Both the position numbers and the translations under genes were made by a program. The notes beneath the pieces were generated by a model. That model saw only the letters and a list, made by a program, of their open reading frames with translations, was not told where the DNA came from and did no database searches. A stretch of 38,103 bases of DNA from Ulvibacterium sp039819225. Its GTDB lineage: Bacteria > Bacteroidota > Bacteroidia > Flavobacteriales > Flavobacteriaceae. Positions 1-8,148 of the stretch are shown piece after piece. The stretch lies in contig JBCBSN010000012.1 in NCBI GenBank assembly GCA_039819225.1, positions 1-38,103 on the forward strand, given 5' to 3'. How positions within the stretch are numbered: position 1 is the first letter of the stretch; each line of letters starts with the position of its first letter.

Positions 1-212
1 TGGTGCATTTCATCGATTTTATACGTACACTTGTTTTATGCTTTTTGAACAGGACCACCCCTTCCCAATGGCCTATAGATCTTAATCTAAAAAAGGATAC
101 GTGAACCCCATTTTACCATTCGCAAGTTTGAAGTTTAATGGTTAAATTGGCGTTGTAGCGATCATAGCAACTATGTACTTTCCTTAAACGCACCTTTAAC
201 TTGGAAAACAAT

Positions 213-1319
213 ATGAATACAAGAAGAAATTTTATCAAAAAAACAACTTTGGGCACGGCCGCTTTGGCCACGGCCCCTTCCTTTGGTTTTCACATCCTTA
301 AAAAACCCGTGTCCCAAGACAAGGTAATCGGTCATGGGGATTTTATGTATAAAGTGCAAAGGGGCTGGGCAAAAATGAGCCTAGGACATAACCCGATTCT
401 CAATTGCCATGAAATGCAGATAGATCGGCAGGGGCGTTTGATTATGTTGGGCGACCACACAGACAACAATATCCTTGTTTTTGACCGATCCGGTAAGCTT
501 TTGGACTCCTGGGGTACCCGTTATCCTGGTGGCCACGGCCTTACCCTGCACGACGAAGGTGGGGAGGATATGCTCTATATCGTAGACTGTGGATGGTTTC
601 AGGATAGGACAGGGAAATGGACCAAACAAGCGGGAACAGTGAGCAAGACTACCCTGGACGGGCGATTACTTTTTATGCTCCCAGATCCTCACACCATAGG
701 TGTCTATTCCAAAGAGCAGGGCTATCAACCCACGGAAACAGCGGTTGGGCCCAACGGCGATATTTACGTGGCCGATGGTTATGGATCTGATTATATATTA
801 CAATTCAATGCCCAAGGTGAGTTTATCCGCAAATGGGGAGGCCATGATAATAGAGATGAAAACTTGAACCTTAAAAATGCCCATGGGGTGGCCGTGGATT
901 ATCGGGATAAGGATAATCCGGTCCTGGTGGTTACCTCACGGGCCACCAATAGTTTCAAGTTCTTTACCTTGGACGGCAAATACATAAAAACGGTAACTCT
1001 TCCCGGGGCTTTTGTCTGTAGGGCCGTCCTGGACGGGGAAAATATCTATTCAGGGGTATGCTGGTCCCGGACACGGGAAGGAAAGGACTATGTGCGCGAT
1101 ACCGGTTTTGTTACCATCATGGATGTCAAAAATAAGGTGGTTTCCAATCCTGGGGGCGAACCGCCACATTATGAAAATGGCGAACTTAAAACCATGTATC
1201 AATCCAAAGACCCGATTTTTAACCACGGGCATGATGTATGTGTGGACAATGATAAAAATCTCTATATCTGCCAATGGAACGCGCACCATACCCCGCCCAT
1301 AAAATTGGAGCGGATATAG
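213..1319 (+). CDS. Tat-exported NHL-type six-bladed beta-propeller protein
   Basis: The predicted product is about 368 residues. It begins with a twin-arginine signal (T-R-R-N-F-I-K-K followed by an Ala-rich stretch), so export of a folded protein is likely. The body has recurring NHL-like blades with the pattern G-D-I-Y-V-A-D-G near residues 190-200 and N-L-Y-I-C-Q-W near the C terminus, and it ends with a H-G-H-D-V-C-V-D blade. This resembles the peptidyl-alpha-hydroxyglycine amidating lyase-like propellers, but no specific activity can be assigned. The ATG at 213 is preferred over an in-frame TTG at 201 because it places the Tat motif right at the N terminus. A sulfatase gene follows after about 106 bases, so it may be an accessory protein of polysaccharide processing. 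The fold is fairly sure; the function is unknown. Confidence 0.75.
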   Translation: MNTRRNFIKKTTLGTAALATAPSFGFHILKKPVSQDKVIGHGDFMYKVQRGWAKMSLGHNPILNCHEMQIDRQGRLIMLGDHTDNNILVFDRSGKLLDSWGTRYPGGHGLTLHDEGGEDMLYIVDCGWFQDRTGKWTKQAGTVSKTTLDGRLLFMLPDPHTIGVYSKEQGYQPTETAVGPNGDIYVADGYGSDYILQFNAQGEFIRKWGGHDNRDENLNLKNAHGVAVDYRDKDNPVLVVTSRATNSFKFFTLDGKYIKTVTLPGAFVCRAVLDGENIYSGVCWSRTREGKDYVRDTGFVTIMDVKNKVVSNPGGEPPHYENGELKTMYQSKDPIFNHGHDVCVDNDKNLYICQWNAHHTPPIKLERI

Positions 1320-1389
1320 ATTTATCCCCCCTTGGAGAAAGTATAGCACATTTGTGGTAACATATAGGACATGGCTATTCCTAAAACGT

Positions 1390-1405
1390 AGTACGGTCGC
1401 GTACT
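1390..1405 (+). terminator. Short inverted repeat with T-run (weak terminator or operator)
   Basis: A perfect 6-bp inverted repeat, AGTACG and CGTACT with a GTCG loop, is followed directly by TTTT. It lies between the propeller gene and the sulfatase gene. The short stem makes a terminator only possible; a regulator binding site is equally plausible. Confidence 0.3.
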
Positions 1406-1425
1406 TTTAAGGTTTAAATAGCACT

Positions 1426-3096
1426 ATGATGTCGTATTTCGAAAGGATTATTTTGATCTCCTTGGTATTTCTGTCTTTATCATGTAAAGAAGAGGGCACA
1501 TCCAAAGTGAAAAGGCCCAATATCATTTACATTATGTCCGATGACCATACCACCCAGGCCTTTGGTATCTATGGAAGTCGATTGGCGGAACTGGATCCTA
1601 CCCCGGTATTGGACAAGATGGCCGGAGAAGGGATGATCTTTGATAATTGCTTTGTAAACAATTCGATTTGCGTGCCCAGCAGAGCCGCGATTATTACCGG
1701 GCAAAGGGCACAGACCAATGGAGTCCTAGACCTGGAAGGATCGATCGCCCCTGAAAAGCAGTACCTGCCAAAGGAAATGAAAAAATTGGGCTATCAGACG
1801 GCGATTGTAGGCAAGTGGCACCTGCACCATGAACCGGCCGCTTTTGATTATTATCAGGTATTACCTTCCCAAGGCACCTATTTTAATCCCGAATTCCGCA
1901 TTCAGGGCGACAAACCTTGGCCAAAAAATGTGGTACGGACCATTGGGCATTCGTCCGATAAGATCATGGACATTACCTTGGATTATCTGAAGAATAAAAG
2001 AGATCCGAACAAACCCTTTTTCCTAATGCATCATTTTAAGGCGCCCCATGACGATTTTGAATATGCGCCCCGGTATGCCGATTATTTGAAGGATACCTTT
2101 ATCCCTGAACCCCAGAGTCTCTACGAAATGGGTAATCATGGTTCGGAAGCCACAAGGGGAAGGAACGATTCCCTTTCGCGGATCATTGGTTCTTCGGTGT
2201 CCCACCGGAATCTGATCCGCAATCAGGCTATGAACATTTACTGGAATGATAGCACCATCTACAAAAAATACAGGAATGCGAAGGACATCCGCAAAGAAGA
2301 AATGGTGAAATGGGAGGTGGATGCCCAGGAAAGGGAATACACCAGTACGGTATATCAGGATTATCTAAAAAAATATCTGCGTTGCGTAAAAGGAGTGGAC
2401 GACAACGTAAAGCGTCTTGTAGATTATCTGGAGGAGGAAAACCTTTTGGAAAATACCGTTATCGTATATACCGGGGATCAGGGCTTTATGCTGGGAGAGC
2501 ACGACTATATCGACAAAAGATGGATGTACGACGAGTCGATGCGCATGCCCTTTTTTGTACGATACCCAAAGTCCGTTAAACGCGGTACCCGTACGGATGC
2601 CATTATCAATAATACCGATTTTGCGCCTACGCTTATAGAGTTGGCGGGTGGGCAGGCCCCGGAATATATGCAGGGCAAAAGCTTTAAGCCCATTCTTGAA
2701 ACGGGCCTTGAACCTGAAAATTGGCCCAAGGAAACCTATTATCGCTATTGGATGCACCTGGCCCACAAACATCAAAACCCCGCACACTTCGGCATCCGTA
2801 CCAAGGACTATAAGTTGATTTTCTTCTACGGTAGGTATTGGGCAGATACGGATAATCCAGCCACCGAGTGGAACAAAGACAGTTGGGGTAATGATTTTAC
2901 CAAACATACCCCACCGGCATGGGAATTTTATGATTTAAAGAAAGATCCCAGGGAAATGAACAACGCTTATGCAGATCCGGAGTACCGGGAAATTATTGCA
3001 GATCTAAAGGCCCGATTGATCGCATTGCGAGAAAACCTGAACGAAACGGACACCGATTATCCCCATATCCAAAAGGTTATCGATGCGCATTGGTAA
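1426..3096 (+). CDS. Family S1 formylglycine-dependent sulfatase, lipoprotein
   Basis: The 556-residue product starts with a lipoprotein signal (hydrophobic stretch, then L-S-L-S-C with the lipobox Cys near residue 20), so it is probably anchored to a membrane facing the periplasm or cell surface. The alkaline-phosphatase-fold metal motif M-S-D-D-H is near residue 39. The sulfatase signature C-V-P-S-R has its Cys at residue 82, the residue that is matured to formylglycine. Later motifs include V-G-K-W-H, H-H-F-K-A-P-H-D and T-G-D-Q-G-F-M-L-G-E-H, all typical of S1 sulfatases. It should hydrolyse sulfate esters on algal polysaccharide fragments; L-galactose-6-sulfate of porphyran is a reasonable candidate given the neighbours, but the S1 subfamily was not determined. 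It is followed closely by the GH117 gene. Confidence 0.92.
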   Translation: MMSYFERIILISLVFLSLSCKEEGTSKVKRPNIIYIMSDDHTTQAFGIYGSRLAELDPTPVLDKMAGEGMIFDNCFVNNSICVPSRAAIITGQRAQTNGVLDLEGSIAPEKQYLPKEMKKLGYQTAIVGKWHLHHEPAAFDYYQVLPSQGTYFNPEFRIQGDKPWPKNVVRTIGHSSDKIMDITLDYLKNKRDPNKPFFLMHHFKAPHDDFEYAPRYADYLKDTFIPEPQSLYEMGNHGSEATRGRNDSLSRIIGSSVSHRNLIRNQAMNIYWNDSTIYKKYRNAKDIRKEEMVKWEVDAQEREYTSTVYQDYLKKYLRCVKGVDDNVKRLVDYLEEENLLENTVIVYTGDQGFMLGEHDYIDKRWMYDESMRMPFFVRYPKSVKRGTRTDAIINNTDFAPTLIELAGGQAPEYMQGKSFKPILETGLEPENWPKETYYRYWMHLAHKHQNPAHFGIRTKDYKLIFFYGRYWADTDNPATEWNKDSWGNDFTKHTPPAWEFYDLKKDPREMNNAYADPEYREIIADLKARLIALRENLNETDTDYPHIQKVIDAHW

Positions 3097-3165
3097 GATC
3101 AGTACCTTTTTGGGAGCTAGTACTTTGTGAAAAGACAGGTTGAATTATACATAAAAACCAAAAAC

Positions 3166-4419
3166 GTGAAACGTATTCTTTTGATTTTCTGTTTAATTAT
3201 GGGCATGCCTAACCCCATTGGGGCACAGGAACCGACACTTAAGGTTTTTCCCTTCGTTTTACCAAAAGAAAAACCGGGTATGTCCATAAGCCGGGCATTA
3301 CAGCGAAATTACGATGCCTATTTGGCACCACGACCCTCTGAAAATGAACTGTATTCCCAATTTAAGTATACGGAGTTAAGGGGGTTTGATTATAACGGAC
3401 ATGATGGTACCATTTCCCGAAGGGATCCCTCAAAAGTGATTTTCGTTGATGGGAAGTATTACGTTTGGTATACCTACAGGGACACATCCGTACCTCCAAA
3501 AGGGGCCAAAAAATCCAACGATACCATCCCATCGAGTGATTGGGACCTGGCCGAGATTTGGTACGCCACTAGCAAAGATGGTTTCACCTGGGAAGAGCAG
3601 GGCGTGGCGGTCCCTAGGCCCCCCAAACCCTATGTGGGCTGGCGATCCGTAACTACAACGGATATTCTGATGTGGAAAGGAAAATATTACTTGTATTACC
3701 AAGGTTTTATGGAGGCTAGTGGCAAGCGAGGGGACGATTGCCCCGTTGCGGTATCTTATGCCGATTCGCCGGACGGTCCCTGGATTCCCCATAACAAAAT
3801 TGTAATTCCCAATGGGGAAGAGGGGCAATGGGACCAGTATTCTATACACGACCCCTATCCCTTGGTCTATAAGGGGAAGATATACCTCTATTATAAATCG
3901 GATTTTGACGGAGATCCGGAACTGGTTCGCATGCAGGGTCTTGCCATGGCGGACCATCCCTTGGGGCCTTTTACAAAACATCCCTTAAACCCGGTTATCA
4001 ATTCTGGACATGAGACCACCCTTTTTCCGTTTAAGGAGGGTATAGCGGCCCTGGTAACCCGTGATGGGAACGAACATTTTACCGTGCAATATGCCGAAGA
4101 TGGGATTAATTTTAATATTGCTTCCATAACTGCCTTGATGCCCATTGCCGCAGGACCTTTTGTCCCGGATGCTTTTACGAAAACGGACTATGGCAAGGGA
4201 ATCCGCTGGGGATTATCCCATCTCACCAATGTTACGGATTGGGAACATAACCATGCTGTACTACTCCGCTTTGATTGTGACCTGGACCTGGATCTGCACG
4301 ATCCCGAAATGAAACGCGCTTCAGAATATTACAAACCGGATTTTTATTACCAACATGAATTAAGTGAGGAACAGCGCAAACGAATTGAAAAAGAAAACAC
4401 GAGGTACGTTAAACATTGA
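3166..4419 (+). CDS. GH117-family glycoside hydrolase (anhydro-L-galactosidase-like)
   Basis: The product is about 417 residues from a GTG start at 3166, which gives a clean signal peptide (K-R-I-L-L-I-F-C-L ending G-A-Q); an upstream in-frame GTG at 3127 would bury it. The body is a five-bladed propeller with the GH117 hallmarks E-L-Y-S-Q-F-K-Y, G-H-D-G-T-I-S-R-R-D-P-S (residues about 78-89), I-W-Y-A-T-S, W-D-Q-Y-S-I-H-D-P-Y-P-L and N-S-G-H-E-T-T-L-F-P-F. Characterised members remove 3,6-anhydro-L-galactose from neoagaro-oligosaccharides, while other family members have no assigned substrate. The length and motif order match the family. It lies between a sulfatase and a divergent GH29, consistent with red-algal galactan breakdown. 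Exact linkage specificity cannot be read from the sequence. Confidence 0.88.
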   Translation: MKRILLIFCLIMGMPNPIGAQEPTLKVFPFVLPKEKPGMSISRALQRNYDAYLAPRPSENELYSQFKYTELRGFDYNGHDGTISRRDPSKVIFVDGKYYVWYTYRDTSVPPKGAKKSNDTIPSSDWDLAEIWYATSKDGFTWEEQGVAVPRPPKPYVGWRSVTTTDILMWKGKYYLYYQGFMEASGKRGDDCPVAVSYADSPDGPWIPHNKIVIPNGEEGQWDQYSIHDPYPLVYKGKIYLYYKSDFDGDPELVRMQGLAMADHPLGPFTKHPLNPVINSGHETTLFPFKEGIAALVTRDGNEHFTVQYAEDGINFNIASITALMPIAAGPFVPDAFTKTDYGKGIRWGLSHLTNVTDWEHNHAVLLRFDCDLDLDLHDPEMKRASEYYKPDFYYQHELSEEQRKRIEKENTRYVKH

Positions 4420-4435
4420 ATTTAGACAAGCTCTT

Positions 4436-5932
4436 ATGAATACATTATCTTTTTTAATGGTTAGTTTGCTTTGTTTTTATTTTGGTCCGTCCCAAGATGC
4501 CCGGTACCGCCCTACCTGGAATTCCCTACGGGAACACAACACCCCGCAGTGGCTACTGGATGCCAAGTTTGGCATTTATACCCATGTGTCCCTAGAGACG
4601 GTTCGCAAACTTCCGGGAAACGGGGATAAATGGGACCATGAATTAATCGAGGATTTTAAATTGGAAAAATTCAATGCGGGCGAATGGGCCGAATTGTTTA
4701 AACGGGCAGGAGCTAAATTTGCCGGCCCAGTGTCCTGGCATGGCAGTGGGATGTTGCATTGGGATAGTGATATCACCCCGTTCAACACTGTGGATATGGG
4801 TCCGGGGATAGACCTTATAGAGGAACTCAAAAAGGAAATCTATGCCCGCGATATGAAGTTGATTACGTCTTACCATACGGGATATTGGTATTCTAGGGGC
4901 TTGGAACAGGATAATCCAGGTATCCATGATTCCAAGTTGGTAGATCTTTATGGACCGGCCCATGATGATGGGGTAGCCGGTATTGTGGCCTGGGAGAACC
5001 ATTTGGAAAAGCAATCCAAGTTCAGTGAGGAACATCTAAAGGCATGGTTGGCCAAAATGAAGGAGGCGATTACCAAATACCAACCGGATATTTCCTGGGT
5101 AGATGTCTCCTTTGGCGGTACGGTGCGTGCCTTTAACATTGGTCTTTACAAACACGGTAAGCTCCTGTCCAATGACGATATTTACCTTAGTGGTGTACCC
5201 GAGCACTATCAACGGAAGTATATTGCCCATTTTTACAATATGGGCGCGGAACTTGGACGGGAAGTGGAGTTTGTGTACAAGGAGTACGATGTGCCACCAG
5301 GGGTGGGCATGCGGAACTTTGAAAATGGCCTCATTGATCAACTTACCTATGATACTTGGATGACGGATATTGATATCTGTGATCCCGTGAGTTGGTTCTA
5401 TGAGGAAGGTATGGGCATTAAGGACGCCAACCTTCTTATAGATATACTGGCGGACGTTACCGCAAAAAACGGTATTCTGCTTTTGAACGTACCCCCAAAA
5501 GCGGACGGGACCTTTGCCCATTATATTAAAAAGGAACTGTATGAGATGGGGGATTGGCTAAGGATTAATGGAGAAGCTATATACGGTACCATGCCATGGA
5601 CGATCTACGGGGAAGGGCCTTCGCAATTGGAACGTACCGGCCATTATTCGGAAAAGGCAAGGAACGCCTCATATACGGAAAAGGACTTTCGGTTTACCCA
5701 AAAGGATAATGTGCTCTATGCCATTTGCCTGGGGATTCCTAAAGGGAAAATTAGCATTAAATCCTTAGGAAACCGCGGAAGATTGTTTAAAGGTGATATC
5801 CGCTCCTTGGAGCTTTTGGGGAGTGATACGAAAATACCCTATCAACAGAACGAAAAAGAGCTTACCCTTACCATGCCCGAAACGTTTACCGGTAAGTATG
5901 CTTGTGTCTTTAAGATATTGCGCAAGGGATAG
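4436..5932 (+). CDS. Divergent GH29-family hydrolase with altered active site
   Basis: The 498-residue product, starting at the ATG at 4436, has an N-terminal signal peptide (M-N-T-L-S-F-L-M-V-S-L-L) and a GH29-like barrel. The likely nucleophile is D223 in W-V-D. Two hallmark regions differ from the other three GH29 genes here. The F-G-I-Y-F-H-W-G motif reads F-G-I-Y-T-H-V-S (H50), the E-W-Y motif after it is absent, and the H-H-D-G-F-A-M-W motif reads W-H-G-S-G-M-L-H-W (residues 101-109). The C-terminal half keeps the family signature N-G-I-L-L-L-N-V-P-P-K-A-D-G-T. These positions line the fucose-binding subsite in characterised GH29 enzymes, so a different sugar or linkage is likely. It follows GH117 by 16 bases and converges on fucP with 9 bases between stops. 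Confidence 0.82.
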   Translation: MNTLSFLMVSLLCFYFGPSQDARYRPTWNSLREHNTPQWLLDAKFGIYTHVSLETVRKLPGNGDKWDHELIEDFKLEKFNAGEWAELFKRAGAKFAGPVSWHGSGMLHWDSDITPFNTVDMGPGIDLIEELKKEIYARDMKLITSYHTGYWYSRGLEQDNPGIHDSKLVDLYGPAHDDGVAGIVAWENHLEKQSKFSEEHLKAWLAKMKEAITKYQPDISWVDVSFGGTVRAFNIGLYKHGKLLSNDDIYLSGVPEHYQRKYIAHFYNMGAELGREVEFVYKEYDVPPGVGMRNFENGLIDQLTYDTWMTDIDICDPVSWFYEEGMGIKDANLLIDILADVTAKNGILLLNVPPKADGTFAHYIKKELYEMGDWLRINGEAIYGTMPWTIYGEGPSQLERTGHYSEKARNASYTEKDFRFTQKDNVLYAICLGIPKGKISIKSLGNRGRLFKGDIRSLELLGSDTKIPYQQNEKELTLTMPETFTGKYACVFKILRKG

Positions 5933-5941
5933 GACTTGATG

Positions 5942-7255
5942 TTACCGGTAATCCTTAAAGACCTTTCTACCATACCAGGCCACAACAAAAAGGCAGCCCA
6001 GGGAGAGTACAAAGGAGAAACGCATTTCTGAAACACCTAAAAAGGTGATATCCTCATACCCTACACCGCCAAAATCCAGTAGATACCCCTGAAGATAGGG
6101 CAGCAGGGCACCCCCTACAATGGCCATTACCAGGAAAGCAGCACCAAATTTGGCATCCTCCGCCTGCCCCTCCAAGGCAATCCCATAGATAGTAGGGAAC
6201 ATGATGGACATAAACAAGGAGGTTGCCACTAAAGCGTAAATTCCCAACATTCCGGGAAGAAATATGGCCCCTAAAAGGGTTATCATACCACCAATACCAA
6301 AGTACATTAACAATTGGCCGGAATCTATCCTACTCATCAAGGCGGTGCCGATAGTCCTACCTACCAGAAAAACGATATAGCCCGCCAGACCATACCATAC
6401 GGCGGACTTGGCATCAATGCCCAATGTCTCGGCATATTGGTAGACATAGGTCCAGCACATGATTTGACAGCCTACATAAAAAGCTTGAGCCATGACGCCA
6501 AAAGCAAATTTGGGCTGTTTCCAAAGCCGTTTTACGGAATCCCTAAAATTTACGGTGGCCTCCTGATGTTTGTTCTGAGGCATTTTCACCACACTGATCA
6601 GCACAAAGAATACGGCCACCACAATACCTAAAATCACATAAGGATTTCTGATGATTTCCAGGTCCGAGGTGCGGATCGCCGCCTTGGCACTTTCTGTTAA
6701 GGTATCATAGATCGGGGTGCCGTCTGAAGTGGTGTCGTCGGATTGCAAAGCTCCTAGGACAAAGTTTTGGGCTATCAACAACCCCGTGATAGACCCCACG
6801 GGATTGAACATCTGGGCAAAGTTAAGGCGTTGGGTAGCGGTTTCCTCGGCCCCCATGGATAATATATATGGGTTGGACGTAGTTTCCAAGAAGGCCAGAC
6901 CAAAGGTTAGGATATAGAGGGCGGCCAAAAAGAACCCATAGCTTTCATTGGCTGCGGCAGGGTAAAACAACAATGCTCCAGTTGCATAAAGGACCAGGCC
7001 CAACAAGACTCCTTTTTTATAGGAGAACCGGTTTACGAAAAGGGCCGCTGGAATGGCCATAGTAAAATAGCCCCCATAGAAGGCCAATTGTACCAACGAG
7101 GCTTGGGTGTTACTAAGCTCCAAAACTTTTTGAAATCCCCGTACCATGGGATTGGTCATGTCATTGGCCAGGCCCCATAATGCAAAAAGAGAGGTAATCA
7201 GAATAAAAGGAATCAGTACCGTTTTGGATACTACGGGTATTTTTTTGGTATTCAT
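5942..7255 (-). CDS. fucP: FucP-type L-fucose/L-galactose:H+ symporter (MFS)
   Basis: The 437-residue product has about 12 hydrophobic segments and strong similarity to FucP: F-A-L-W-G-L-A-N-D near residue 24, A-F-Y-G-G-Y-F, and the L-A-F-L-E-T segment followed by N-P-Y, then R-L-N-F-A-Q-M-F-N. E. coli FucP imports L-fucose, L-galactose and D-arabinose, so it suits the L-sugar oxidation genes on the same strand just upstream. Of the two acidic residues known to matter in E. coli FucP, the one in L-E-T is kept. The loop-proximal Asp is replaced by Asn (N35), with an Asp three residues earlier (D32). It sits last in the minus-strand gene block, after a palindrome at 7285-7317. Confidence 0.88.
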   Translation of the reverse strand: MNTKKIPVVSKTVLIPFILITSLFALWGLANDMTNPMVRGFQKVLELSNTQASLVQLAFYGGYFTMAIPAALFVNRFSYKKGVLLGLVLYATGALLFYPAAANESYGFFLAALYILTFGLAFLETTSNPYILSMGAEETATQRLNFAQMFNPVGSITGLLIAQNFVLGALQSDDTTSDGTPIYDTLTESAKAAIRTSDLEIIRNPYVILGIVVAVFFVLISVVKMPQNKHQEATVNFRDSVKRLWKQPKFAFGVMAQAFYVGCQIMCWTYVYQYAETLGIDAKSAVWYGLAGYIVFLVGRTIGTALMSRIDSGQLLMYFGIGGMITLLGAIFLPGMLGIYALVATSLFMSIMFPTIYGIALEGQAEDAKFGAAFLVMAIVGGALLPYLQGYLLDFGGVGYEDITFLGVSEMRFSFVLSLGCLFVVAWYGRKVFKDYR

Positions 7256-7284
7256 AGGTTTTGGTTGTTTTTTCGTTGGTATTT

Positions 7285-7317
7285 AGACCTGCCAGGTTTT
7301 TGAAACCTGGCAGGTCT
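7285..7317. repeat. Perfect 15-bp palindromic hairpin (REP-like or bidirectional terminator)
   Basis: AGACCTGCCAGGTTT and its exact reverse complement are separated by a TTG loop, with TTT following on the plus strand. It lies between the dehydrogenase gene stop and the fucP start. From memory, closely related ACCTG(A/C)CAGGT palindromes are common between genes in Bacteroidota genomes, so this is likely a dispersed repeat that can also form an RNA hairpin. Confidence 0.7.
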
Positions 7318-7350
7318 TTTAGCCCCATCGGTCTTACGGTAATGGGTTGT

Positions 7351-8142
7351 TTATTCCGTTAACAGTGCTCTGTCCAGATGCACATATCCGCCATCCACCG
7401 TGATGAACTGTCCCGTGGTATGGGACGATTTTTCCGAAATGGTGAACAGACAGGTGTCCGCAATTTCTTGAGGACTGGTCATTCGGTTTTCCAAGGGGAT
7501 TTTGGTTATGATGGCCTTCAGTTTTTCCTCCCCGTTTTCCAAGGTATTTATCCAATTGTCATAGGCCGGGGTCCAGCTTTCCGCAATAATGATCGCATTT
7601 ACCCGAATGCCATCTCTGATGAGGTCCACGGCCCATTCTCTGGTAAGCCCCAGAACACCTCCTTTGGCCGCAGCGTAACCCGAGGTCCCTCCTTGACCCG
7701 TCAAAGCTACTTTGGAACCGATATTCAAGATAGTGCCACTAGTTTTTTTGATTAAGGGAAGGCAAAACTTGGTCATTGCATAAAAGCTGACTAGATTCAG
7801 TTTTAGGGAATACATAAAGTCTTCCATAGTAGCATCCAGACCGGAACCGTCATTAACGCCTACATTGTTGATCAGGGCATGGATATGGCCATATTTTTCT
7901 CCGATGATCTCCGCGGCCCTTTTTATCTGAGTGGCATCGGACAGATCCGTCTGTACAAAAATGGAATCTATACCTCTTTCCTTTAAGGCCTCTGCATAGC
8001 CATGACCGCGGTTATTCCGATCTACGATGACCGGTATGGCCCCTTCAGCGGCCAAGGCCTGTACAATGGTTTCCCCAATACTTCCCTGAATACCGGCAGA
8101 TCCGGTAACTACTACTATCTTGTTCTTCAAACCTAAATCCAT
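7351..8142 (-). CDS. Short-chain dehydrogenase, probable L-galactose/L-fucose 1-dehydrogenase
   Basis: The 263-residue classical SDR has an N-terminal nucleotide-binding loop T-G-S-A-G-I-Q-G-S-I-G (residues 13-23, slightly longer than the usual T-G-x3-G-x-G), an acidic D41 after strand beta-2 that favours NAD+, N-N-V-G at 92-95, and the catalytic S143, Y156, K160. The C terminus has G-Q-F-I-T-V-D-G-G. Its stop is 6 bases downstream-adjacent to the lactonase gene on the same strand, an arrangement also known from non-phosphorylating L-fucose loci such as that of Campylobacter jejuni. Oxidation of L-galactose to L-galactonolactone fits best given the UxaB and L-galactonate dehydrogenase-like genes nearby; L-fucose is the alternative substrate, or both. 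The substrate is inferred; the fold is certain. Confidence 0.8.
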   Translation of the reverse strand: MDLGLKNKIVVVTGSAGIQGSIGETIVQALAAEGAIPVIVDRNNRGHGYAEALKERGIDSIFVQTDLSDATQIKRAAEIIGEKYGHIHALINNVGVNDGSGLDATMEDFMYSLKLNLVSFYAMTKFCLPLIKKTSGTILNIGSKVALTGQGGTSGYAAAKGGVLGLTREWAVDLIRDGIRVNAIIIAESWTPAYDNWINTLENGEEKLKAIITKIPLENRMTSPQEIADTCLFTISEKSSHTTGQFITVDGGYVHLDRALLTE

Positions 8143-8148
8143 GGGCGC

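Noticed and set aside
2365..2907. Long antisense open frame (about 180 residues) inside the sulfatase gene
   Set aside because: The opposite strand encodes a clear S1 sulfatase with all motifs; the antisense frame has no domain logic.
3097..3126. AGTAC/GTACT pairing after the sulfatase gene as a terminator
   Set aside because: Only a 5-bp stem with a long loop and no T-run; the next gene starts within a short distance.
3430..3981. Antisense open frame (about 183 residues) inside the GH117 gene
   Set aside because: Overlaps a well-supported GH117 reading frame and shows no motif.
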